Shown in pieces: positions 9,140-18,191 of a stretch of 64,000 nucleotides of DNA. The DNA is from CALOCN01 sp942491735. Lineage in GTDB: Bacteria; Eisenbacteria; RBG-16-71-46; JABDJR01. A program made the translations under genes and the position numbers. The notes beneath the pieces are model-generated. The model was not told the DNA's origin. It ran no database searches and saw nothing but the letters and a program-made list of their open reading frames with translations. How positions within the stretch are numbered: position 1 is the first letter of the stretch; the number at the start of each line of letters is the position of its first letter. The stretch spans positions 248,001-312,000 of the forward strand of contig CALOCN010000008.1 in NCBI GenBank assembly GCA_942491735.1. Reading direction: 5' to 3'.

Positions 9140-10234
9140 TCAGTCCCCCCACACCTCGGTGATCACCGCTTTCATCCCCGGGGTGGCCAGCTGGAAGTTC
9201 CGGCCGATGGGATGCGGGTTGGGAAACCACTTCCACAGGAACGCGCCGATGACGCTCGGTTCCCTGTCGATCGCCCGCAGGGCCGCGCGCATGCACTGGG
9301 CCTGGATGATCTCCGCGTCCTCGCCGTCGGTGTGATAGGCCCACGGTTCCACGGGGGTGTTGTGGGCGCGGTTGTAGCCCAACTCGGTGAACACGATGGG
9401 CCGGTCCTGGGCCTCCGAGAAGACCCGTAGCCGCTCCATCCATCCGGTCCACCGGTGCGTGAGGGCTTCCTCGGTCACCCCCATGCTGTCCGCCAACGGG
9501 AAGTAGGCCTGGATACCGATCACGTCGAGGTCGTCCCAGAAGGTGACCTCTTCGTAGTGGGTCCAGTTGGCGGCATAGGTGAGGGGGGCGTCGGTCACTT
9601 CCCGTACGGCCCGGATGACCCGGCGCCAGTCCTCCACCCGGTGGAGGGTGAGGTCCAGCTCGGTACCGACCACGAACCCGTCCGCGTCCCGGGTTGCCGC
9701 GGCCACGTTCACGATCCACTCGGTGTAGCCCCGAAAGAAACGCTGCCACTGCGCTTCCGTGTCGAAGGTGATGTCCCCCCGCCACGAGAACCTGGAACCC
9801 CAGTAGGCGATGTGCGGCTTGATGAGCGTCTTCATGCCCAGGTCGTGGGCGTCATGGATGGGGCGCACCAGGTAGGCGGGGGGGTGGTCGGGGTTCGCCA
9901 CGTCGTAGTTGAGCGCCCCATCCCCGCGGATACCGGCATAGGGATGGGTGGAGATCCAGTTCGCCCCCAGCTCCCGGATATCCTGAATGGTGCCCCGCAT
10001 GGGGGGATCCCCCCAGTCATGGCCAATGCCATGGGTGGAGATGATGACACCGCGCACGGAACCGTCGTCGCCTCGGGGCGCTGCTCCCACGGGGGGGCCG
10101 AACAGGTTGACGACCAGGACCACCGTGGCGCACACCGCCACACGCACCGGGCTGCGTCCCGACGCGGGGTGATTCGTGAAACGAGGACGCTGTCGGCGAG
10201 GGGTGGAGCCGGGCAGGGTCAGCTGCGGAACCAT
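9140..10234 (-). CDS. exported glycosidase-like TIM-barrel protein (GH113-like)
   Basis: About 364 residues: an N-terminal hydrophobic segment (VAVCATVVLVVNLFG) then a (beta/alpha)8 barrel with features of GH113-type mannanase-like proteins: LGANWISTHPYAG, KTLIKPHIAYWG, FVVGTELDLTL (probable acid/base Glu), YAANWTHYEEVTFWDDLDVIGIQAYFPL and PIVFTELGYN (probable nucleophile Glu). The start at 10234 overlaps the 3' end of bioY by 16 bases, so the two are probably co-transcribed. Substrate is inferred only from family likeness. Confidence 0.8.
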   Translation of the reverse strand: MVPQLTLPGSTPRRQRPRFTNHPASGRSPVRVAVCATVVLVVNLFGPPVGAAPRGDDGSVRGVIISTHGIGHDWGDPPMRGTIQDIRELGANWISTHPYAGIRGDGALNYDVANPDHPPAYLVRPIHDAHDLGMKTLIKPHIAYWGSRFSWRGDITFDTEAQWQRFFRGYTEWIVNVAAATRDADGFVVGTELDLTLHRVEDWRRVIRAVREVTDAPLTYAANWTHYEEVTFWDDLDVIGIQAYFPLADSMGVTEEALTHRWTGWMERLRVFSEAQDRPIVFTELGYNRAHNTPVEPWAYHTDGEDAEIIQAQCMRAALRAIDREPSVIGAFLWKWFPNPHPIGRNFQLATPGMKAVITEVWGD

Positions 10235-10788
10235 CCGGAGATCCTGGAGGATCGCAGGGCGGTCATGGCGGCGGCGGTCTTGAGCACCATGCCGGGGAGG
10301 AACGGAGCCACTCCCAACTGGTAAGCAACGACCATGGAGTTTCCGGTGTAGAGCTTGAGCTGGGTCGCCCCGAAGAGGAAGATCACCGCATGTGCGGCGA
10401 GCAGGCCCAGCCCGGCGCGAAGCCAGGAGCTTCCCGGGCGCACCGTCATCCCGGCTACCCAGGAACCGATCACGAATCCGAGCAGGTAGCCCCCGGTGGG
10501 TCCAAAAAGGACCCCGGGACCGGCGGCTCCGCCGGCAAAAACCGGCATTCCGGAGACGCCGGCGGTGATGTAGGCCAGTTGCGACAACGGTCCCCACACC
10601 GGCCCCAGGAGGGCGCCGGCCAGGATCACGGCCAGGGTCTGCAGGGTAATGGGCACGGGGGAGAACGGGAGCGGGATGCTCACCGTGGCTCCTACCGCGG
10701 TCAGGGCGGTGAAGAGGAGGGTGCCGAGGGCCATGACGCCCCATCCACGCGAGACGGAGAGGGGTTGGTCGAGAAGCAAAGCGCGCAC
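10219..10788 (-). CDS. bioY: biotin transporter substrate-binding subunit
   Basis: BioY is the S component of an ECF-type biotin importer. The 189-residue protein has about six membrane helices and family motifs SPVPITLQTLAVILAG, LGPVWGPLSQLAYITAGVSGMPVFAGG and FGPTGGYLLGF. Start is GTG at 10788, chosen because an AGGAGGA site sits three to nine bases upstream (10792-10798) and the length then fits the family. No ATPase/T subunits are adjacent. Divergent from the oxidase gene across a 107-base gap. Confidence 0.93.
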   Translation of the reverse strand: MRALLLDQPLSVSRGWGVMALGTLLFTALTAVGATVSIPLPFSPVPITLQTLAVILAGALLGPVWGPLSQLAYITAGVSGMPVFAGGAAGPGVLFGPTGGYLLGFVIGSWVAGMTVRPGSSWLRAGLGLLAAHAVIFLFGATQLKLYTGNSMVVAYQLGVAPFLPGMVLKTAAAMTALRSSRISGWFRS

Positions 10789-10895
10789 GATTCCTCCTGG
10801 GTCTGGGACGAGGCGGGTTCCGGGTCCGTGATTCTGCCGATTATGATGGTCCCGGGTCAAGGGAACCCGGAACACGGTAACCGAAGGGAACAGCA

Positions 10896-12062
10896 ATGAT
10901 AACAGCGGATGTGGTGGTGGTCGGGGGTGGCATCGTAGGGATGTGCACCGCCTTGCGGCTGGCCGAAGCCGGTCTGGACGTCCATCTGATGGATCAACGC
11001 GCGCCGGGGAAGGAGTCCTCGTGGGCCGGAGCGGGTCTCCTGCTCCCCCAGACCGAGACCGACCCCCCCGGGAGCCGAAGCGGACTGCCCGGTATGGTCC
11101 AGGCCGATGCCATGCTGTCTGTTTGTCTCAAGGCCCGGGATACGTTTCCGGCGTTCCTGGACTGGCTCCAGACCCGGCCGGGGGCGCGGGCGCAGGACAG
11201 TCCCCCACCCCGGTCCCGCCTGGATGGGGTTCTTTGTCTGGCGCTGGGTCCCCAGGATCTCCCCCACCTCCAGTCCCGGGTGGTTTGGCAGGTGGAGCAG
11301 GGGCTGGAGGCCAGGATGGTGGACGCCGCCGAAGCCGAGTCCCTGGTGGGGGGACTGCGGTGCCATGGGGCGGCGTTCTTTCCCCGGGACGGCTGGTACG
11401 ACAATCAGGCGCTGATGCCGGTCCTGGCGCGCGCGGTGGCCTCGGCGGTGTCCCTCCATGTGGAAACGCAGGTCACCGGGGTCACCACGAAGACGGACCG
11501 CGTCACCGGGGTGACCACGGCCCGGGCGGATCTGCCGGCGATCCAGGCGGCCCATGTCGTCCTGGCGGCGGGTGCCTGGACCAGTGCGCTGATCCCGGAG
11601 GGTGAGCCGAGACCGCGGATTGCCCCGTCCCGGGGGCAGATGATCCTCATGGAGGCCGCGGCGGACGCGCCAAGGCGACCTGCCATTGGCGGGGAATCCT
11701 ATGTGGTGCCACGCCCGGGCGGCCGCGTTCTGCTGGGGGCGACGGTTCAGGATGCCGGCTTCGATACGACGGTCCCTCCCGAGTCATTGCAGGAGATCCG
11801 GGATGGAGTGGCCGGGTTTCTCCCCCGCTCCCGGGACTGGAAACAGTTGGACGCCTGGTCCGGGCTGCGTCCGCGTGCGGCCGGGGATCTACCGGTGATC
11901 GGCCCGGGGAGGCACCAGGGTCTCTGGCTGGCTTCGGGCCACTTCCGCAACGGTCTTCTGCTGGGGCCCCTCACCGGGGAGTGGATCACCGAGGGGGTGA
12001 CCACGGGATCCATGCCGCGGGAAGCCCACCCGTTTGCGCCGCGGGACCACGCCGCCGCGTGA
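10896..12062 (+). CDS. FAD-dependent amino-acid oxidase, glycine oxidase ThiO-like
   Basis: 388-residue DadA/ThiO-family flavoprotein. The Rossmann motif GGGIVG (10-15) lies at the N-terminus, followed by ALRLAEAGLDVHLMDQ and the GKESSWAGAGLL segment that contacts FAD in ThiO. The C-terminus has GLRPRAAGDLPVIGP and ASGHFRNGLLLGP. ThiO makes the imine for the thiamine thiazole. No other thi genes are adjacent, so another amino acid substrate is possible. An AAGGGAA-type site precedes the ATG. Confidence 0.82.
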   Translation: MITADVVVVGGGIVGMCTALRLAEAGLDVHLMDQRAPGKESSWAGAGLLLPQTETDPPGSRSGLPGMVQADAMLSVCLKARDTFPAFLDWLQTRPGARAQDSPPPRSRLDGVLCLALGPQDLPHLQSRVVWQVEQGLEARMVDAAEAESLVGGLRCHGAAFFPRDGWYDNQALMPVLARAVASAVSLHVETQVTGVTTKTDRVTGVTTARADLPAIQAAHVVLAAGAWTSALIPEGEPRPRIAPSRGQMILMEAAADAPRRPAIGGESYVVPRPGGRVLLGATVQDAGFDTTVPPESLQEIRDGVAGFLPRSRDWKQLDAWSGLRPRAAGDLPVIGPGRHQGLWLASGHFRNGLLLGPLTGEWITEGVTTGSMPREAHPFAPRDHAAA

Positions 12063-12085
12063 GCCCTGGGGGCTGGAGACAGAAA

Positions 12086-12117
12086 GACGCCCCCGGATCC
12101 GGGGATCCAGGGGCGTC
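12086..12117 (-). terminator. rho-independent terminator of the paralogous exported-protein operon
   Basis: GACGCCCC (12086-12093) pairs with GGGGCGTC (12110-12117). On the minus strand the hairpin is followed by TTTCT. It lies between convergent genes and may also stop the oxidase transcript. Confidence 0.65.
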
Positions 12118-12141
12118 GGTCGGTCTCTCGAAACAACTCGT

Positions 12142-12669
12142 CTAGAACAGTTTCCGGATCCGGACCTCGTCGTCACCGTCCTTCACATGGACAATGTCTC
12201 CCCGCCGGGCGGTGCGAATCGCGGCCACCGCGGCGCGGGTGTTGAACCCCTCTCCGTCATAGGCGCGCAGCATCTTGAGGGCACCCTTGATGGGCAGGCG
12301 ACAGGTCACCTCTTCCCCGCGGTCCCCGTTGACGTCGACGTGGATCTCGTCCCCCACCTTGCGGATCAGAACGGTTTCGCCGCCGTCCTGGACCTCGACG
12401 ATGACGAAGTCGGGCTGGTCGCGCAGCTCCTCGAGGACGCGCTCGGCCAACGGCAGGTAGTCCGCGACTTCCGGGCACTCGACATAGCGGGCCTCTTCCG
12501 GGACGAAGGCGAGTGCGGTCTGGGCCACGACGAGCGGCACCGGAATCATGAGGTGCATCCCGTCGGGACCACCCTCCTGCACGTCGACCAGGACGACACC
12601 CGTCGCGCCGATGACAAGAGACATGAGCAATACGGGCGCCGCTAGGACGATCCCTGCTTTGAGCAACAT
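12142..12669 (-). CDS. exported protein, paralogue of the upstream gene
   Basis: 175 residues with an N-terminal signal/anchor (GIVLAAPVLLMSLVIGATG). The C-terminal half matches its upstream neighbour in arrangement: P-[IV]-[KS] then a hydrophobic helix, AAVA, then GDIVHVKDGDDEVRIRKLF against the neighbour's GEIITIQDGRDRVRVWID. Family not recognised. It is second in a two-gene operon (66-base spacing) ended by the hairpin at 12086-12117. Confidence 0.72.
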   Translation of the reverse strand: MLLKAGIVLAAPVLLMSLVIGATGVVLVDVQEGGPDGMHLMIPVPLVVAQTALAFVPEEARYVECPEVADYLPLAERVLEELRDQPDFVIVEVQDGGETVLIRKVGDEIHVDVNGDRGEEVTCRLPIKGALKMLRAYDGEGFNTRAAVAAIRTARRGDIVHVKDGDDEVRIRKLF

Positions 12670-12735
12670 GACAGCCCCCTTGGCTGGGTCAGGTCGCCAG
12701 AAAGCCTTCTCCGGGGAGAAGGCTCCTGGACAACG

Positions 12736-13287
12736 TTAGTCGATCCAGACGCGAACGCGGTCGCGCCCGTCCTGAATGGTGATGATCTCGCCGGCGTTCG
12801 ACTCCTGGAGCTCCGCCACCGCGGCCGCGAGGTCGAGCTCGTTTCCGGATCCGCTGAGCAGGGCGTCCACGAGGGACACCGGAATCTCCATGCGCACCAT
12901 CTCGTCGCCGTCGTAGGAATCCACGTTCACGTAGACGAAGTCGCCCTTGCGGGAGATCTCCACGGTCTCGTTCTCCTCTTCGACGGTCACGAAGGTGGCG
13001 TCACCGGCGTTGCGCAGTTCCTGCCAGAGCTTGCGCAGGTCGCGGACCGAGATGTCCGCGTTGTCGATGGTGAGGTTGCCGTTGGAGATGTACTCGTTGT
13101 CCATGTCCCCCGCGATCTCGAGCGCCATCTTGGCGAGCGACAGCGGGAGGTTCACTTTGACCTGGGCACCGCGACCGTTGTCTTCGTCCACCTCGATGTG
13201 GAGCCAAGGGGAACCCGAACCCGCGAAGGCGAGCATGGGGACGACCAGACCGAGGGTAAGAATGAGAGTGATCAGCTGTCGTTTCAT
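12736..13287 (-). CDS. exported protein, first gene of a paralogous pair
   Basis: 183 residues: signal peptide (LITLILTLGLVVPMLAFAG), then an acidic mature domain of strands and helices ending GEIITIQDGRDRVRVWID. It resembles its downstream neighbour over the C-terminal half, so tandem duplication is likely. Highly acidic and probably periplasmic. GGAGGAG precedes the ATG at 13287. No recognised catalytic motif. Confidence 0.75.
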   Translation of the reverse strand: MKRQLITLILTLGLVVPMLAFAGSGSPWLHIEVDEDNGRGAQVKVNLPLSLAKMALEIAGDMDNEYISNGNLTIDNADISVRDLRKLWQELRNAGDATFVTVEEENETVEISRKGDFVYVNVDSYDGDEMVRMEIPVSLVDALLSGSGNELDLAAAVAELQESNAGEIITIQDGRDRVRVWID

Positions 13288-13553
13288 TGGCGACTCCTCC
13301 GTTGTGTCATGGGACCCGCCGTCCCGGCGAAAGGTTGCGGTTGTTGGGGTGTGACCCGATTTACGAGGGAGAGGGCTCCCAGGTTGCATCCGCACCTCAC
13401 CCCGTGCCTTTCCCCGCCGAGCGACTTCATAAAGCATTGCCCGGCAGCCGCTTGGTGCCGGGGGGGGTCGGTCGCCGTTCTACCGGCTAGACTAGGGGAC
13501 CCCCCCTACCGGTGGACGGTTTGTCCAACGCCCTCGTTCAACCGGAGATCCAG

Positions 13554-14222
13554 ATGCCCATTTCCCGTATCCGCTGTCTCATCCCCATCCTGGCGCTCAG
13601 CCTGGGCGGGACCCTGGCCTGGGCCCATCAGGGGGGGCCGATTCCTTCCCGCACCGGTGCGCCGGCGACGGGAGGCAAGCCGGCCGAGAACACCTGCAAC
13701 ATCCGCGGATGCCACGTGGGGAACCCGTTGAACCAGAACGGCACGCTGAAGATCCTGGGCATGCCCACGGAGTATGTCGCGCTGGAAACCTATGCACTTA
13801 CGGTGCGGCTCGAGTCCGAGGCCACCACCAGCAATTCCAACCGCAAGTGGGGGTTCCAACTGACCGCCATCGACGCCGAAGGAAACGGGGTCGGGGTCTT
13901 CCACCCGGGCGATCTGGGGATGATGGACGGCGCGGGGCAATTCGCGGGACGGGAGTACGTCACCCACAACATCGACAACATTTTCCAGGGTGAGCAGAGT
14001 CCCGCCCAGTGGACGGTTTCCTGGACCGCTCCCGATGCAGGAGGGGGGGCGGTGAGCTTCTACGCGGCCGGGAACGCGGCCAACGGGAACAACAATTCCT
14101 CGAATGATTTCATCTACACCGGATCCGCCACGGCGGGTGAAGCGATGAGCCCGGTGCAGCCCACCACCTGGGGGGCGATCAAGCAGGCACACGGAACCCG
14201 CTCTCCACGGCTATCCCAGTAG
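13554..14222 (+). CDS. exported choice-of-anchor-V/Reeler-like protein with C-terminal TTWGAIK motif
   Basis: 222 residues. Signal peptide to AWAHQGG, then a CNIRGCH motif (C-x4-C-H), then a beta-sandwich with YALTVRLES, KWGFQLTAID and WTVSWTAPDAGGGAVSFYAAGNAANGNNN, as in choice-of-anchor-V/Reeler-type exported proteins. The C-x4-C-H could bind haem c or form a disulphide. Near its C-terminus it carries PVQPTTWGAIK, a motif shared with two other exported proteins in this window. Start ATG at 13554 has a GGAGAT site. Overlaps the convergent YqeY gene by 12 bases. Confidence 0.8.
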   Translation: MPISRIRCLIPILALSLGGTLAWAHQGGPIPSRTGAPATGGKPAENTCNIRGCHVGNPLNQNGTLKILGMPTEYVALETYALTVRLESEATTSNSNRKWGFQLTAIDAEGNGVGVFHPGDLGMMDGAGQFAGREYVTHNIDNIFQGEQSPAQWTVSWTAPDAGGGAVSFYAAGNAANGNNNSSNDFIYTGSATAGEAMSPVQPTTWGAIKQAHGTRSPRLSQ

Positions 14223-14651
14223 CTCGCGCACCATGGCCTGCACGGCCTTGCCGTCCACTTCCGAGGCGTGGTCGGCCATGACGACCTTCATGACCTGTCC
14301 CATCTCCTTCATGGAGGTGGCGCCGCTGCTCTCGATGGCCGCGCGCACGATGTCCCGCAGGGCATCCCCTTCGAGCATCCGGGGAAGATAGGCGGAAAGA
14401 ATCGCCGCCTCGGCTTCTTCCTTTTCGGCCAATTCGGGACGATCCGCGTCCCGGTACTGGGCCACCGCCTCTTCGCGCTGCTTGACCGCGCGCTTGAGGA
14501 CCCCCACCACCTCGTCGTCGGTGAGCTCCTCCTTCTTGGCGATCCGTGCGTTCTTGATGTCGGCGGAAGCCATGCGGAGCGTGGTGACCTTGAGGGAGTC
14601 ACGCGCCTTCATGGCGGTCTTGAGGTCTTCCTGGATGCGATCGGTAATCAT
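14211..14651 (-). CDS. GatB/YqeY domain protein
   Basis: 146-residue free-standing YqeY protein. This family shares the helical C-terminal tRNA-binding domain of GatB and may act near tRNA amidation; its role is not established. Sequence features: RIQEDLKTAMKARDSLKVTTLRM at the N-terminus, the helical YLPRMLEGDALRDIV region and the C-terminal GKAVQAMVRELLG. Length is standard. Starts at the ATG at 14651. Convergent with the anchor-V-like gene. Confidence 0.93.
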   Translation of the reverse strand: MITDRIQEDLKTAMKARDSLKVTTLRMASADIKNARIAKKEELTDDEVVGVLKRAVKQREEAVAQYRDADRPELAEKEEAEAAILSAYLPRMLEGDALRDIVRAAIESSGATSMKEMGQVMKVVMADHASEVDGKAVQAMVRELLG

Positions 14652-14711
14652 TTCCTGGTCTCCATGACGCGTGCGATGGACAAGAGGGGCATATTGTCGC
14701 ACACAAGAGAG

Positions 14712-14737
14712 GGGGGCGACCCTCCAGGATCGCCCCC
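14712..14737 (-). terminator. terminator of the peroxiredoxin gene
   Basis: GGGGGCGA (14712-14719) pairs with TCGCCCCC (14730-14737) around a 10-base loop. On the minus strand it is followed by CTCTCTTGTG. It lies 23 bases past the peroxiredoxin stop. Confidence 0.65.
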
Positions 14738-14760
14738 CCCACAAGCCGCGAACAGGAAGG

Positions 14761-15360
14761 CTACCGCGAGGTGAGGTATTCGCGCATCCCCTCGCTGGTC
14801 TCCTTCATGGTGTCCTGTCCCTCGTCCCAATCGGCGGGACAGACTTCCCCTTCGTTGGAGGTGACGTACTGGAACGCCTTCAGGGTCCGCAGGGCCTCGT
14901 TGGCCGACCGTCCCACCGGGAGGTTGTTGATGGTGGCGTGCACCACGGTACCCTCGGGGTCGATGAGGAACAGGCCCCGCAGTGCCTTGCCATCATCCAG
15001 CACTCCATAGTCACGCGCCATGGTCTTGTTCAGGTCGGCGAGCAGCGGGTAAGCGAGTTCCCCACCGAGACCGCCGTCCTCGAACTTGGCCTCCACCCAG
15101 GCCTTGTGGGCGTACTTGGAATCGATCGAAACACCCAGGACCTGGCAGTCCCGTTCCTCGAACTGGGGCGAGGCCTTGTGAAAGCTCAGCACCTCGGTGG
15201 GGCAGACAAAGGTGAAATCCAGGGGGTAGAAGAGCAGGTAGGTCCACTTGCCCTTGCGATCGGACAGCTTGAAGGTCTTGAACTCTCCCTTGATGTAGCC
15301 CTCGACCTGGAAGTCGGGAGCCTTCTTGCCAACGGGAGTGGTGAATAGGGTGTCGGACAT
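14761..15360 (-). CDS. typical 2-Cys peroxiredoxin (AhpC/Prx1 family)
   Basis: 199-residue thiol peroxidase that reduces H2O2 and alkyl hydroperoxides. The peroxidatic cysteine is C53 in DFTFVCPTE and the resolving cysteine C174 in GEVCPADW, so it forms the classic disulphide dimer. The PLDFTFVCPTEVLSF block is diagnostic. The AAGGAGG site before the ATG at 15360 is strong. Cytoplasmic; its reductase is not in the window. Followed by a hairpin terminator. Confidence 0.96.
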   Translation of the reverse strand: MSDTLFTTPVGKKAPDFQVEGYIKGEFKTFKLSDRKGKWTYLLFYPLDFTFVCPTEVLSFHKASPQFEERDCQVLGVSIDSKYAHKAWVEAKFEDGGLGGELAYPLLADLNKTMARDYGVLDDGKALRGLFLIDPEGTVVHATINNLPVGRSANEALRTLKAFQYVTSNEGEVCPADWDEGQDTMKETSEGMREYLTSR

Positions 15361-15560
15361 GATTTCCTCCTTGGCGGCGGGTACGGTCATGGCTCCGGCC
15401 CGGCGCGAATGTTTCCAGTGTGCAACCGTGATACACGGCCTCACTGTTCGTAACTCCATCTGTTTCCTTGAATTGCGAAATACGACCGGAGTAATCCGGT
15501 ATTTTGGCGTGGGCTCACGGAGGGGCCGCGATAGACTGGGTGTCTATCCAAGGAGTTCTG

Positions 15561-16565
15561 ATGACCCGCACCGAGACCGTTCGCATCGGCACCTTCCTCG
15601 CCGTCGCGGTGACGATCTATGTCACGGCACTCACATTGGCCCGGGTGGTTCCGGACTTGCCGCGTCCCGGTCTCATGACCCTTGCGGTGGGCCTCGATCT
15701 CACCCTGACCGTGGGCTTGGCCTACCTGCTCATTGGGCGGGACCGATGGCCCCGTTGGCGGTTGGTCCCGCTGCTGGTCATCGGCGGCGTGGTGGCGCTG
15801 CGAACGCTCCCGGAATCCCAGACCCGGGTTCTGGGTCCCATCGAGTTGTGGTTGGCCGGTCTCGAGCTGGTGGCGATCGGGTTCCTCGGGTTTCGGGTGG
15901 CTCGCCAGCTGCGCCGCCGCCCGAAGGCAAGTGAAGATGCGGACCTGCTCACGGCGCTGCGCAAGGAAGCGGGCGAGCTGATCGGGTCGCCCCGGCTGGG
16001 CGATGCCGCGGCCTGGGAGTTGGCTACCCTGCGCTACGCGACGGCTCCGGGCGCGGCGCCACCGGATGGGCCCGGGGTCTTTGGCTACGTGAAGCGCAGT
16101 GATTGGGATTCCCTGTCCACGGCCATCCTGGTCCTGCTGGTTCTCGAGCTCGTGCCGGTCCACCTGCTCCTGCACAGTTGGAGCCCGGTGGCGGCCTGGA
16201 TCGTGTTGGCCCTGTCCATATACAGTGGGTTCTGGATCCTGGGCGAGCGGCGCTCGCGGGCCCGGCGACCCATCCTGCTCACCCCGGAGGGGGTGGTGCT
16301 ACGGGCCGGGATCCGTTGGGACGGGCTGATTCCCTGGGACGCCATCCGGGAGATCGAGCCCTGGAGCGACACGGACCACGCCCGGAGCTTCAAGGCCACC
16401 GTGCACGACGATCCGGAACTCCATCTGGAGTTGCGACAGCCCGTCCGCATTCATGGGGCCTACGGCATCTCGCGCGACGTGACCGGGTTGGGAATCCGGG
16501 TCGACGACGTCGCCCGGTTCCGCCGGGAGGCCTCAGAATTTCCGACCGCCGGCCCCGGGGCCTAG
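15561..16565 (+). CDS. multi-pass membrane protein of unknown function
   Basis: 334 residues. Four hydrophobic segments in the first 125 residues, a soluble loop, two more around residues 195-230, then a soluble C-terminal domain (LLTPEGVVLRAGIRWDGLIPWDAIREIEPW) resembling the bacterial PH-like domains of membrane proteins. I do not recognise a named family. ATG at 15561 has AAGGAG upstream. Eight bases separate it from the macrodomain gene, so they are probably co-transcribed. Confidence 0.75.
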   Translation: MTRTETVRIGTFLAVAVTIYVTALTLARVVPDLPRPGLMTLAVGLDLTLTVGLAYLLIGRDRWPRWRLVPLLVIGGVVALRTLPESQTRVLGPIELWLAGLELVAIGFLGFRVARQLRRRPKASEDADLLTALRKEAGELIGSPRLGDAAAWELATLRYATAPGAAPPDGPGVFGYVKRSDWDSLSTAILVLLVLELVPVHLLLHSWSPVAAWIVLALSIYSGFWILGERRSRARRPILLTPEGVVLRAGIRWDGLIPWDAIREIEPWSDTDHARSFKATVHDDPELHLELRQPVRIHGAYGISRDVTGLGIRVDDVARFRREASEFPTAGPGA

Positions 16566-16573
16566 GGAGCATC

Positions 16574-17188
16574 ATGGAACCGATTCTTCGCCTGGGGTTG
16601 CGCACCGTTCGTCTTGCGCATGGCGACATCACCGAACAGGATGTCGATGCCATCGTCAACCCGGCCAACGAACAGCTCTTCCTTGGTGGAGGCGTGGCCG
16701 GGGCCATTGCCGCCAAGGGGGGACCGGAGATCCAGACCGAGTGTGACCGTCTCGCCCCCATCGCCGTCGGCGAAGCGGTCATGACCGGAGGCGGAAAGCT
16801 CAAGGCGCGCCACGTCATCCATGCGGTTGGACCACGGGGCGGTCAGCAGGGGGCGGAACATCTCCTGGCCTCGGCCGTCTACAACGCCCTGGCGGTGGCC
16901 AACCGGAACGGACTCAAGACGCTGGCCCTGCCCGCGATCTCCACCGGGATCTTCGGATACCCCATGGCGGACTGCGCGCGCATCACCGTCCCCACCGTGG
17001 TCGAAGCCCTCCGGGCCCAGATGCAAAGCCTCATGGAGGTCCGGGTCGTTCTCTTCGACTGGCAAGGTTACCGGATGTTCGGCGACGAACTGGCGAAGTT
17101 CGTGTGGCCGACGCCTCCCGTGACGCCGGAGCCGGCGGAAGCGGTCGAGGACGAAGCGGCAGCGGAGGTCGAGGGAGGGGACGCCTAG
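16574..17188 (+). CDS. macrodomain (ADP-ribose-binding) protein
   Basis: 204 residues. Canonical macrodomain: HGDIT (16-20), IVNPANEQLFLGGGVAGAI (about 27-45), HVIHAVGPRG and LPAISTGIFGYP, which line the ADP-ribose pocket. Members bind ADP-ribose or remove mono-ADP-ribose and O-acetyl groups. A 30-residue acidic tail (EPAEAVEDEAAAEVEGG) follows the domain. Cytoplasmic. It follows the membrane-protein gene with an AGGGAG site and is convergent with the DUF2156 gene. Confidence 0.93.
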   Translation: MEPILRLGLRTVRLAHGDITEQDVDAIVNPANEQLFLGGGVAGAIAAKGGPEIQTECDRLAPIAVGEAVMTGGGKLKARHVIHAVGPRGGQQGAEHLLASAVYNALAVANRNGLKTLALPAISTGIFGYPMADCARITVPTVVEALRAQMQSLMEVRVVLFDWQGYRMFGDELAKFVWPTPPVTPEPAEAVEDEAAAEVEGGDA

Positions 17189-17192
17189 CCCT

Positions 17193-18191
17193 TCAGCGCA
17201 ACGACCTGTGCAGGGCGACCGCCAACCGGGGCAGGTCCAGCCGCGATCGGTGCGCCACGTACCGAGGCCGCCAGGCGGGCCGGAACTTCGTCTTGAAACC
17301 CTCCAACCCGTTGGCGTTGTAGTAGGGACGCAAGGCGCGGAGCGCGACCCGGGTCCACACGGACCGAGGCTCGCGACGCGCCATGGGGGCAAGTCCGAGG
17401 CTGAACAGGGATCTCCCCTCCTCGCGGAGGGCCAGGATGGCCTCGACAAAGAGAAAGTCGATGACCGAACTGTCGCAGTCGGGATCCCGCCGCACCAGGT
17501 CCAGGGTGGTCTCGCGCATGGAGTAGGACTCGACCAGACTGGCGAAGGCCACCACCCGCTCCTGTGGGTCGGTCACCATGGCGACCCGATGGCTTGCCAT
17601 GCAAGCGTAGTCGAACCATCCCACCCCGAAACGCGCCTCGGGAAGCCGGCGGGCGGCGAGCCAGGCGTTGGACACACGACAGAGATTCCCCAACCGCTCC
17701 CGATCGTGCGGTGGCGCCAGGAGATGAAACCGGAACCCCCGCCGGACGGCGCGGCCACGGCTCTGCCGCAGGGTCTTCCGGCGCCCACCGGCCAGTGAGA
17801 ACCTGGCCAGCGGAAGCACCGCCTCGCTCCCGATGCGGGTCATGCGGAATCCGGTCGTGGTGAACGGCTGCACCCCGCCCGGTTCCTCGGAAGGAACGGG
17901 AAGAAAGACCGGGCGCAGGCCGCGTTGCCGACAACGCGCCTCGAACTCGGATACCGCGGCGGGGTGCAGGCTCTCCGGCCCCACCGGGCGGTCCGGGACC
18001 AGGGCCAAACCCGCATGGACCTGGAAGGGAACCAGGCAGCGGTCTCCCGCGACGAACTGGTATTCGTAGGCGGGGAACCGGGCGATCCGAGCGAACGGAG
18101 TGGTTCCCCATTCCTCGAGGAAGCGCACCGCCCGGTCCCGGGAAGACTCCCGCCCGGTACGGCGATGGGCCGGCGCGAAGAACGGGGTCAT
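17193..18191 (-). CDS. DUF2156/MprF C-terminal-like aminoacyl-lipid transferase domain protein
   Basis: 332 residues with the twin GNAT-like fold of the lysyl-phosphatidylglycerol synthase C-terminal domain. Visible features are FPAYEYQFVAGDRCLVPFQVHAG, FLPVPSEEP, RRKTLRQSRGRAVRRGFRF and SVIDFLFVEAILALREEGRSLFSLGLAPM. No membrane helices, so it lacks the MprF flippase half. It may aminoacylate lipid or another acceptor, not shown. Its ATG overlaps the upstream M20 hydrolase stop (ATGA at 18191-18188), indicating translational coupling. Confidence 0.85.
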   Translation of the reverse strand: MTPFFAPAHRRTGRESSRDRAVRFLEEWGTTPFARIARFPAYEYQFVAGDRCLVPFQVHAGLALVPDRPVGPESLHPAAVSEFEARCRQRGLRPVFLPVPSEEPGGVQPFTTTGFRMTRIGSEAVLPLARFSLAGGRRKTLRQSRGRAVRRGFRFHLLAPPHDRERLGNLCRVSNAWLAARRLPEARFGVGWFDYACMASHRVAMVTDPQERVVAFASLVESYSMRETTLDLVRRDPDCDSSVIDFLFVEAILALREEGRSLFSLGLAPMARREPRSVWTRVALRALRPYYNANGLEGFKTKFRPAWRPRYVAHRSRLDLPRLAVALHRSLR

